From assembly GCA_963383645.1 (NCBI GenBank), contig OY726571.1:19123599-19187598 (forward strand): a stretch of DNA of 64,000 nt, in the 5' to 3' direction. This document shows positions 55,643-64,000 of the stretch, piece after piece; position 1 is the stretch's first letter, and each line of letters begins with the position of its first letter. The position numbers were made by a program, and so were the translations under genes. The notes below the pieces were generated by a model that saw only the letters and a program-made list of their open reading frames with translations, had not been told where the DNA came from and ran no database searches. Source of the DNA: Muscardinus avellanarius. Lineage: Eukaryota; Chordata; Mammalia; Rodentia; Gliridae.

Positions 55643-55866
55643 TTTTACATGTATTTTTTTTTTTTTTTTGGTGGTGGTACTGGGGTTCCTGGAAGCCCTT
55701 CTACCTCCGGGCTACACTCCCAGACCTATTTTTATAGTTTTATTTGGAAACAGGGTCTCTTAAGCCAGCACGGCTGGCTTCGAACCTGCACAATCCTCCT
55801 GTCTCCGCCTCCCAAGTGCGGGAATTACAAGCGTGTGCCACCACACCCAGCTTTTACATGCATTTT
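55643..55866 (-). mobile_element. B1-dID SINE, young-type subfamily, with TSD
   Basis: T tail, body to 55851 (gtgtgccaccacacccagct). ttttacatgtatttt and ttttacatgcatttt flank it. Confidence 0.92.
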
Positions 55867-56032
55867 AAATATGATTCACGCTTTAAAGGAATCTTTTCAT
55901 CTTTTTACAATTTATAAAGCTTATTTTTTCTTATATCAAAAATGAAAGCCATAATGTCTCTGAATATACTTTTCACTAATCCTAAAAGTTTTGCAATTTA
56001 ATAACCTCGTTTTGCTATTTTATAAATGAACC

Positions 56033-56033
56033 T

Positions 56034-56109
<76 letters not shown>
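56033..56109. repeat. (GT)n(GA)n compound microsatellite
   Basis: GT units to 56058, then about 25 GA units to 56109, at a reversed SINE's tail. Confidence 0.96.
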
Positions 56110-56111
<2 letters not shown>

Positions 56112-56287
56112 TGAACCCAGAGGCATTCTACCTCTGAGCTGTACTCATTTTATTTTTATTTGGAAACAGGGTCACACTAGGTTGATAAGAGTCTCAGTAC
56201 TTGTTGAGACTATCCTCGAACCTGTGATCCTCCTGTCTTAGCCTCCCAAATACTGGGATTACAAATGTGCACCACCATGCTTGGCTT
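56110..56287 (-). mobile_element. B1-dID SINE
   Basis: ctgaacccagaggcattcta to caccaccatgcttggct; the first bases of the ID tail are lost in the array. Confidence 0.87.
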
Positions 56288-56666
56288 GTATACTTTCTTA
56301 CTTGTAAAATTTTACCTTTTAAAATTTATCAAAAATTTCTTATGACTAATTGTGTAACTCATTTTATTTCATGTGTATGTTTCAAGGTGAGTCTTCTGTT
56401 TCTAGATTATTAAAAGAGGCATGTTTTTAGTAATTTTCTTTTTTTGAAATCTCTATTATCCTTATTTTTTGTTTACTTGACTTACTGTAAACAGGGGAAG
56501 GTAGGTTTGAACTATTATGTAATTATGTTTGATTATTTTCTATTTGTAAAGGCATTTTCTATATATACTATATCTTCCTGCTGAATAGTTCAGAGTTAAT
56601 TACTTACTAGATATGGTATCTTTTCAAAATATAAAATGACCCTTTTCATGACAGAGTTTTTTTTAA
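56288..56666. other. Intron sequence, nothing recognised
   Basis: AT-rich unique-looking sequence. Confidence 0.4.
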
Positions 56667-56736
56667 GTCTTCTTTTTGCATTACTGGGGATTGAGCCCAG
56701 GAGCATTCTGCCCCGAGCTATACCCCCAGCCCTGTT
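56667..56736 (-). mobile_element. Orphan SINE ID tail
   Basis: gcattactggggattgagcc to tacccccagccctgttt. Confidence 0.72.
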
Positions 56737-56815
56737 TCTTCCTTCCTTCCTTCCTTCCTTCTTTTCTTCCTTCCTTCTTTCCTTCCTCCTTTCTTCTTTC
56801 TTTCTCTCTTTCATT
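56737..56815. repeat. (TTCC)n/(TTTC)n array
   Basis: Imperfect pyrimidine array between the orphan ID tail and the next SINE. Confidence 0.94.
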
Positions 56816-56818
56816 TTT

Positions 56819-57014
56819 TGAGTTCCACCCTCAGGGGCATTTGACCTCCGAGCTACACCCGCTGCCCTATTTTTATTATTTTTTATTTTGAAACAGGGTC
56901 TCACTGAGTTGCAGAGGGCCTCACTAAGTAGCTGAGGCTGTCTGCGAACCGTGATCCTCTGATCTCAGCCTCCTGAATGCTGGGATTACAATCGTGCGCA
57001 ACCACGCCCGGCTT
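56819..57014 (-). mobile_element. B1-dID SINE
   Basis: gagttccaccctcaggggca to gcgcaaccacgcccggct. Confidence 0.88.
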
Positions 57015-57085
57015 TATATTTTTATTTTGTTAAAAACAAAACACAGGTAGTTCTCCTCCTCCTACTTCTTTCTTCCTTCTTCTTT

Positions 57086-57304
57086 TTGTGGTACTGGGGA
57101 TTGAGCCTATGGGCATTCTACCTTTGAGCCACATCCTAAGCTCCATTTTATTTTTAGGCCCTATTTTAATTTTAATTTTGAAACAGGATCTCAATAAGTT
57201 GTTGAGGTTCTCGTTAAGTTGCTGAGGCTGGCCTCAAGTCTGCAATCCTCTTGTCTCCGCCTCTTAAGTACTGTGACTACAGGCATGCGCCACTACATCC
57301 AGCT
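57086..57304 (-). mobile_element. B1-dID SINE, diverged
   Basis: tgtggtactggggattgagc to gcgccactacatccagctt. Confidence 0.87.
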
Positions 57305-59488
57305 TACTAGTTCTTTTTTACTGCATATCTTAGCTCTTAAAATAACTTATTGAGTTTCTGGAATTTATAGAACTTCACTCAAACTTTTTTAAATCAATAT
57401 ATCCTTTATATGCTCACAGAGAAAATATGAAGTGAACTGACTTTGCTGGCTTTCTATTTAGGAAAACAGAGAATTTTACCTGCCGATTTCTCAGGTGGAT
57501 AAAGAAACGCAAGACATAAAAGTGTACCAGCGTTACTAGATATGGACAATAATGCCATTCAAGGATCAATTAAAGTCAGAAGCATCCCAGAGCAACATGC
57601 TTCCTCAAAAGCCCACTTAATTTCAGTAAGGTCCCAGAGAGAGGTTTTTAGATTAGTGGTGTGCAGCTGCAGGGAGGTTGTCTATCTAGGGGACATCTAG
57701 CCATGGCTGGAGAGATGCTTTAGTTGTAACAACTTGAGCCAAAAGTGAGGAAAGATGCTCCTGGCACTTGGTAGTCAAAGGCCATGGATACTGCTAAGTA
57801 GCCTATGATACACAGGACAGCTTCCCAGAACAAAGAATGACCGGCTCCCAGAAGCCAGTGGTGCCACGGTGATGCCTGTTTTAGCTCAGATGATGCCTCT
57901 TGGTGCCTGAACGGAGGACTTCAGCGATAACCTTTGCTATGTTTTTTTGCTATAGTTTGGAGTACAAGACTCTCACAAGCTCGGATCTAGAGCCTCAGCC
58001 AAAATAAAGTAACTGATCATTTTCCCACGCTGACAGAAATTCTCTAGGGAAATGCCTTTCGATCCTAGAATTTTAGGGCTCTGTTCTCAATGCTTCAACC
58101 AAATCATTATGTAAGTCTATAAGGACAGATCCTTCAAGAAGGATACACACAAGCTCCTTTTTTGTACTTAAAAAAAATACAATTGAAGGTTAGATATTGG
58201 AGCAATTCCTGTGTCTGAATGACAGTTTAAGGTCAGCCTTTGTTATGCATAGTGATTTTTTCTGCTTAAACAGGAAAATGCTAAGTCCAGGGTCCAATTA
58301 TAGTAAGTCATCTCAAGTGCTCTCGGACATCGACTCCCTGTTCTGTTTCCTGCTGCTTAAAGTGGGGTGCCCCAGCCCGTCTGCCTGCCAGAAGCACAGG
58401 CAACACTTAGACCTTGTTAGAAATTCAGGCTCTTGGATCCCAGACCAGCCTCACCAAATCAGAATCTCTATGTTAACAAGGCCCCAGGTAATTCTGTCAG
58501 CAATTTGGGCTGGACTCAGCTGGGTGATTCTTCTGCTAGTCTCACCTGAGTTCTTTTAAAAGCTGGTGGATTCAGAAACGCCCTTAGGTATCTGACTTGT
58601 GGTGTTAGCTATTGGCATGTATTTCCAGTGGACCAGAGGAGCCTACACAAGGGTATGAACCCGGAGAGGTATGATTCATGGGAGGAAATTAATCAGTTTC
58701 CTACATCTCCTATTTGAAATACTGTTGTCAATCCAAGAACGTAGAAAAGCATTCCCAGAACATACGTTGGGTAGATTCTTTTCTCTTTTACATTTATTTT
58801 TTAAAAAATTATTGTTTCTTTTATGTTACAAATGCTTGAAGTGTCCAGAAAAGATCAAATACACAGAGGAAAACATTAATAAAGCGTCCAAGATGAACCA
58901 TAACAATTTTAAGTCCTTGTCTATGTTGTGCTTGTGTTTGGGGTTGTTTTTTCATGCTAATTATGTGATTAGCCGATAAACAGTATTTTATGCTTAGCAT
59001 CTAAATTCCTAGGGAAGTTATAACTTTGGGTGGAATGAGGCCAGCTTTGGTGGTTTGGGGAGTCATTCTGCGAGCAATCTTCATACACCTTAGAGAGTTT
59101 ATGATTATTGAAAGTTGAAGGGAAATTTTTTAAAAAAACACCCCAAAGCAACAAAAAAGAAGAAATATTATCGTTTCTGTGTTCTTTAAAATGAATTGAG
59201 TCTTATTTTTGTCTCTTTTTAATAGTTACAGAACTCACACAGCCTAGAGGCAGTTTTAATTTCTTAAAAATTACTGCTTGCAAGTAACCATATGTGGCCA
59301 AATTGGTTGCATGTGTTGATTCAGTTTTTGGAAGACATCATCTTAGTCATATTTAATATAAGACCTTCTTGTTCTCCGAGGAAAATGTCACTTTGGAAAA
59401 TTTGCACATTTCTCCCCCCAAAGTAGTGTAAAACGTGACAAAAAACATAAAATTTTTTTCTTGGCTCAGCTTTCCAAATGTAAGTGTG

Positions 59489-59535
<47 letters not shown>

Positions 59536-59751
59536 TTTCAGAATCATGTTTGTAGATATATTCTCCAAAATCTCATTTCAGTGACATTTTGAAGGAAATA
59601 GACTAGAATGTGTTTTTAATTAATATTTAAGATTCATTTTTTTCTGGTGCGAATTCCAAAAGGATGTTAGACACTTAATGAAATTTCCAATATAATGGAA
59701 TGCTAAAACTGTGGGGTAGTAACATAAAATTTTCATCTCATGTTGGAGTTT
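57305..59751. other. Intron stretch, few old repeats (2.4 kb)
   Basis: Contains a MaLR-like end near 57948-58025 (ctatagtttggagtacaag, gcctcagccaaaataaag), a MER5-like hAT fragment at 58360-58495 (cttgttagaaattcaggctc, accaaatcagaatctctatg) and a (TG)n at 59484-59534. A 120-codon + frame at 58197-58559 crosses the hAT fragment and is not a gene. Confidence 0.5.
59484..59534. repeat. (TG)n microsatellite
   Basis: About 25 TG units with one CG interruption. Confidence 0.95.
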
Positions 59752-59975
59752 GAAAATACATAAAGCTGCCGGGCGTGGTGGCGCACGCTTGTAATCCCTG
59801 CGCTTGGGAGGCGGAGACAGGAGGATCGCGCAGATTCGAAGCCAGCCGCGCTGGCTTAAGAGACCCTGTTTCCAAATAAAAATATAAAATAGGTCTGGGA
59901 GTGTAACCTGGAGGTAGAAGGACTTCCAGGAACCCCAGGACCACAAGAAAAAAAAAAAAGAAAATACATAAAGCT
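59752..59975 (+). mobile_element. B1-dID SINE, young-type subfamily, with 16-bp TSD
   Basis: The body is 59768-59942. The perfect repeat gaaaatacataaagct lies at 59752-59767 and 59960-59975. One of the least diverged copies in the window. Confidence 0.95.
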
Positions 59976-61318
59976 ATATAAAAGATTTTTTCTGACATAT
60001 CTAATACATATCTCACAAAAGAAAGTTACGGCTAGATACTTTTCTCATACTGAACAAAAGAGAGAGTGAAATTTAGGGTGGGGTTGTTGTATCCTAGGAA
60101 AAACAAAACGAATAATCAGAGCATGATTTAAGTTAAATATTTGGATTTAGTCAAAGCCAAGGCTGATGAATTCTGGCACGGTCCAGAGAAACCCAATCAC
60201 GAGATGGGACCATGTATAAGGCAGGAACCACCCTCTTGTTATTACCAACCCAGCACCTTGCCTTTCCAGAAGAAACTGTCCTTAATGGCGCTCGTGACCA
60301 ACCCTACGCTCTTACCTCTTCTGGTAACTCACCTCACTTGCAGAGACTTGATGGTCATTGCAAGCCGGCACTTGTGCGCGGGGCCAGCTCCTGCGTTTCC
60401 ACCCTGACCCCTGACCCCTGCTCTTTGCCAGCCTCTTGACTTTTTTGTCTCAGATCTCCATAAGATCGCATTTTATGAAATTTCAGGAGCTGTGGTGTTG
60501 GTTTATCTCCACCGTGGTCAGTTCTTGCTCTGGTAGGATTTCTCTGTCTTAAAATGATACCGCTGGTTTCTACGGTCCACACCGATCCGATGCCACCTGG
60601 ATTAACCCTAGCGGTTGTTTTTGTATCTGCTGTATACTAGTCTGGGTATGGATTAAATGGGGTAATATTACAAAAATCGAATTGACTGTCTCTGAGTGCA
60701 AGAGGGAAGGCGAAGGGGACAGGGGGAAGGAAACAGGTCCTAAGCCAGGCACTTCCTATCTTCTTATTTTCATGCTCTAGTTTTCTATGAAGCAGGTGTT
60801 AATATCTCCAGTAAGATCACCTAGCTGAAAAGAGGGATTGTTTCTGAGAACGACAGTGCTTTTTACTTTCTTCTAAGTTTGGAGCATGTGAAATGGAAAG
60901 ATTTTTGGCTTTTTTTGTCAGTATACATTATGCAATGGTGGTAACTGGAATTACGTACTGAAGAAGCTTGAAGTTTTGTCAGGCATGCGTGAAAGCTGAT
61001 GAGATTTTTTTTGTTTGAATATGAAGCCATGGAAATATGTAAGGGTAATAAAACTGCCAGGGAGCAATTAGAATGGCTAAATATATGAGGACAGACATGA
61101 AGGGAAAGAGGGCTTTAACAGAAAAAACATTCCTATCTGCTGCGGTGATTGAAGAGAGCAGATAATAGAGACGAGAGAGGGGGAAAGAAACCCTCTTTTC
61201 TTTCCTCCTAAACCCCCTTAAAAATACCCAACAAAACAATCAACAAGGCAAATAATCTGACACTAGGAGGATGATTCCAGAAGGAATAAAGATTGGGAGA
61301 GACAAAGGCATTTCCAAC
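59976..61318. other. Repeat-free intron stretch (1.3 kb)
   Basis: G+C is locally raised around 60170-60440. Short frames on both strands at 60141-60582 show no family. Confidence 0.45.
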
Positions 61319-61492
61319 GTGTGTGTGTGTGAGTGTGTGTGTGAGTGTGTCTGTGTGTGTGAGTGTGAGTGTGTCTGTGTGTGTGAGTGTGTGTGAGTGT
61401 GGGTGTGTGTGGGTGTGTGTGAGTGTGAGTGTGTGTGAGTGTGTGTGTGTGAGAGTGTGAGTGAGAGTGTGAGTGTGTGTGTGTGTGTGTGT
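61319..61492. repeat. (TG)n/GTGAG minisatellite-like array
   Basis: About 174 bases of GT units regularly interrupted by gagtg, ctgtg and gggtg variants. Confidence 0.94.
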
Positions 61493-61556
61493 TATTTACT
61501 TTCTTTTTTTCTTCTTTTTTTTTTTTACTTTCTTTTACATTAAAAATTTTTATTTA

Positions 61557-61745
61557 AATTAAAGATTATAGCCGGGCGTGGTGGCGCACGCTTGTAATCC
61601 CGCGCTTGGGAGGCGGAGACAGGAGGATCGCGCAGGTTCGAAGCCAGCCGCGCTGGCGTAAGAGACCCTGTTTCAAAAATATAAAATAGGTCTGGGAGTG
61701 TAACCCGGAGGAAGGAGGGCTTCCAGGAACCCCAGTACCACCAAA

Positions 61746-61780
<35 letters not shown>

Positions 61781-61793
61781 ATTAAAGAATATA
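61557..61793 (+). mobile_element. B1-dID SINE, young-type subfamily, with TSD
   Basis: The body is 61572-61742 with an (AAAT)n tail to 61782. aaattaaaga occurs at 61557-61566 and from 61779. Head and agccagccgcgctggc hairpin are near-consensus. Confidence 0.94.
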
Positions 61794-61806
61794 TATATAT
61801 ATATAT

Positions 61807-62004
61807 TTGGCAGAACTGGGGATGGAACCCAGGGCCATTCTACCTCCGAGCTACACCCCCACCCCTATATTTTATTCTTTATTTTGAAACAGGGTCTCGT
61901 TGCCAAGGGCCTCACTAGGTAGCTAAGTCTGTCCATGAACCGCGATCCTCTGTCTCGGCCTCCCTAATGCTGGGATTACACGCGTGCGCCATCAAGCCTG
62001 GCCT
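61807..62004 (-). mobile_element. B1-dID SINE
   Basis: ggcagaactggggatggaac to gcgccatcaagcctggcct. Inverted relative to the SINE ending 61742. Confidence 0.9.
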
Positions 62005-62475
62005 AGCAAACCTTTTGTTTGCAGAGTCAGATAGGATTTCCAGCTGTGCTGGCCACACAGTCCTCCTCTCAACTTCCCACCTCTGTGCTGGTAGGAGAAA
62101 GCAGAGGCAGAGGGCACTGAACAGGAGCGGCTGTGCCAGTAAAACACTCTTCACAAAACAACACAGCGGGCCTGGGTGCTGCAGCCGGCGCTGGCTGGGG
62201 TCCTGACTCGCACGCCATGGATCCCGCCAGGCTGAGCGGAAGAGCTGATCTTGGCTGCTCGAGGGAGGAACTTGGCCCAGGCCTCGTGTCTTTGTCCTGC
62301 TTATCTTGCGCCCTTCCGTCTTGCGTTCTCTGTGCTCGTCCTGTTGGCCTGATTGCATTCAAATCCTGGAAAGTTTCTTCCTGACTCTGGGTCTTTACAC
62401 AAGCTGTTTTCCTCCCCTGGAAAACCTCACTTCCCTAAGATCTACTCAGCCTCCTGTTCTCAGCTGAAATGTTTG
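62005..62475. other. GC-raised intron stretch
   Basis: G+C and CG content are visibly higher at 62155-62345 than in neighbouring intron. Overlapping frames on both strands (62069-62384) have no recognised domain. Confidence 0.45.
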
Positions 62476-62620
62476 TCTATCTCCCTCCCTTCCTTCCTTC
62501 CTTCCTTCCTTCCTTCCTTCCTTCCTTCCTCCCTCCCTCTCTCCCTCTCTCCCTCCTTCCCTTCCCTTTCCTCCTCCTCCTCCTCCTCCTCCTCCTCCTC
62601 CTCCTCCTCCTCCTCCTCCT

Positions 62621-62683
<63 letters not shown>
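62476..62683. repeat. Polypyrimidine array (TTCC)n(CTC)n(CT)n
   Basis: About 208 pyrimidines with three successive unit types, ending at the tail of the next reversed SINE. Confidence 0.97.
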
Positions 62684-62685
<2 letters not shown>

Positions 62686-62686
<1 letters not shown>

Positions 62687-62884
62687 TTGCGGTACTGGGG
62701 ATTGAACCCAGGGGCATTCTACCTCTGAGCTACACCCCCAGCCCTATTTTTTTCCTTTATTTTGAAATAGGGTCTCACTGAGTTGCTTAGGCCCCTAAGT
62801 AGCTGAGGCTGTTCGCGAACCACAATCCTCCTGTCTCAGCCTCCTAAATGCTGGGATTACAAGCTTGCGCCACCACGCCCCACT
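62686..62884 (-). mobile_element. B1-dID SINE
   Basis: gcggtactggggattgaacc to gcgccaccacgccccact. Confidence 0.9.
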
Positions 62885-63039
62885 AAAATGTCACTTTCTC
62901 ATGGAAACCTACATTTTCCTTCCAAACTAACTTGATTTTCTTTTCTGTTAGATCTGTGCTCCCCCCCCCCATAACTTTTATTATAATTCCCACTCTAGTT
63001 AAATACATATTCCTGTGGTTATCAGTTTGACATTTAGTT

Positions 63040-63155
63040 CCTTGCTAGACTATAAACTCTTGAGGGTCAGGGAATGTGCCTGAGTCTCCAACCCTTGATT
63101 AACATCTGACCCAATGCCTTGGATAGTAGACACTTAGCAAATATTTGCTGAAGAA
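63040..63155 (+). repeat. L2 3' end remnant
   Basis: ctagactataaactcttgag, ggtcagggaatgtgcctgag and tagcaaatatttgctgaa follow the L2 3' end. Confidence 0.75.
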
Positions 63156-63232
63156 CAACAGTTTGTTTTTTTGGTACGGGGAATTGAACAGGAGGACATT
63201 CTACTTTTGAGCTGTCCCTCTAGCTCATTTTA

Positions 63233-63647
63233 TTATTTATTTATTTGTATAGTACTTGGGATTAAACCCAGGACATTCTACAACCTTAGCCTGTTTTTTT
63301 TTGGGGGGGGGGCGGTACTGGGGTTCCTGGAAACCCTTCTACCTCTGGGTTACACTCCCAGACCTATTTTATACTTTTTTTTTTTTTTTTTTTTTAATTT
63401 GGAAACAGGGTCTCTTAAGCCAGCGAGGCTGGCTTCGAACCTGCGCGATCCTCCTGTCTCCGCCTCCCGAGCGCGGGGATTGCAAGCGTGCGCCACTATG
63501 CCTGGCTAGCCTGTTTTTTTTTTTTTTTTTTTTTTTAATTTTGTAACATAGTTTTGCTAAATTGCTGAGGTTGTTCTTGAACCCATAATCTTCCTGTCTC
63601 CGCCTCCCAAGTACTGGGATTACAAGTGTGCACCATCATATCTGGCT
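63233..63647 (-). mobile_element. Middle SINE of a second triple nest
   Basis: ID tail at 63243-63295 (agtacttgggattaaaccca), B1 head at 63535-63647 (ttgctgaggttgttcttgaa to accatcatatctggctt). Confidence 0.82.
63296..63520 (-). mobile_element. Inner B1-dID SINE, young-type subfamily
   Basis: A G-run and ggtactggggttcctggaaa to gcgccactatgcctggct; tagcctgttttttttt is found just before and just after it. Confidence 0.92.
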
Positions 63648-63882
63648 TTTAATTTTAAAATAGTTTTTGCTAAGTTGTTAAGGGTCTTGCTAAGTTGCTG
63701 AGGCTGGCCTTGAACCTGTAATCCTGCCTCAGCCGCCTAAGTACTGGGATTACAGACATATGCCACCATGCTTGACTAAAAATAAATATTTTCAGTCGTG
63801 TGAACAAATGAAAAATTTCAGAGCGGTAGCTCGACACATTGAGGACATCTTTGGAATAGGGAGATCAAAATCTGGTTTCTAA

Positions 63883-64000
63883 GGCTGGACGTAGTGGCTC
63901 ATGCCTGTAGTCTCAGTAGTTGGGAGGCTGCAACAGGAGGATCATGAGTTTGAGGCTGGCCTCAGCAACTTAGTGATGCTTTCAGCAACTTAGTGAGATC
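63883..64000 (+). mobile_element. B1-dID SINE, cut by window end
   Basis: It begins ggctggacgtagtggctcat; the ID tail lies beyond the window. Confidence 0.88.

Larger units (their letters stand above)
63165..63776 (-). mobile_element. Outer SINE of a second triple nest
   Basis: ID tail at 63165-63232 (ggtacggggaattgaacag), B1 head at 63648-63776 (gctaagttgctgaggctggc to caccatgcttgact). Confidence 0.8.
11931..64000 (+). other. CPE: CPE intron 1 (5' portion, open at window end)
   Basis: No sequence encoding the next CPE residues (beginning GEPEFKYIGNMHGNE) was found by reading the non-repeat stretches on the + strand, so intron 1 seems to exceed 52 kb. A large first intron fits what I recall of mammalian CPE genes. 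My check was by eye and could miss a diverged exon. Confidence 0.75.

Noticed and set aside
11931..64000. CPE exon 2 in the window
   Set aside because: I looked for codons of GEPEFKYIGNMHGNEAVG in unique stretches and saw none. A translated search would settle it.
1..64000. tRNA genes or CRISPR arrays
   Set aside because: The tRNA-like words are ID tails of SINEs without cloverleaf structure. Direct repeats are microsatellites or TSDs, not spaced repeat arrays.

Overview
This is a mammalian nuclear window. Its commonest repeat, about 90 full or partial copies on both strands, is a roughly 180-200 bp composite SINE. The head is B1/7SL-like and the tail is ID-like (tRNA-type). I recognise this architecture as B1-dID, known from squirrels, dormice and their relatives. 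Typical mouse or rat B1/B2/B4 SINEs and primate Alu dimers are absent. I infer a sciuromorph rodent, most likely a squirrel, marmot or ground squirrel.

The window holds one recognisable gene segment. It is exon 1 of carboxypeptidase E (CPE), on the + strand, coding from 11621 to 11930, inside a CpG island at about 11285-12130. It encodes the signal peptide, the arginine-rich propeptide end and the first part of the zinc carboxypeptidase domain. It ends at a G|GTAAGG donor in phase 1. I did not find exon 2 before the window ends, so about 52 kb (11931-64000) reads as intron 1. CPE is the exopeptidase that trims C-terminal Lys/Arg from peptide-hormone intermediates in secretory granules.

Region by region: 1-11120 is upstream flank, made of SINEs, L1 fragments (845-1688, 2186-3775, 6862-8273), ancient LTR-like repeats and pyrimidine microsatellites. 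11121-11620 is the proximal promoter and an ATG-free 5' leader with a CCAAT box, a perfect GTCACGTGAC palindrome and GC boxes. 11931-64000 is intron with dense SINEs, many with target-site duplications and some nested two or three deep. It also holds simple repeats, MIR and L2 remnants, a MER2-like DNA transposon, MaLR-like LTRs and one more L1 3' end (46858-47416). The most repeat-poor block is 26004-29527.

I found no novel protein-coding system. The points most worth following are regulatory and evolutionary: a CLEAR-type E-box with a second SINE-borne E-box upstream, an RE1/NRSF-like site inside an L2/MIR remnant, an RFX X-box in intron 1, an apparently young SINE subfamily that gained a hairpin and lost its ID-type B box, and an Arg-to-Leu difference in a conserved CPE motif. 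Repeat family names come from memory of consensus sequences; no database search was possible.
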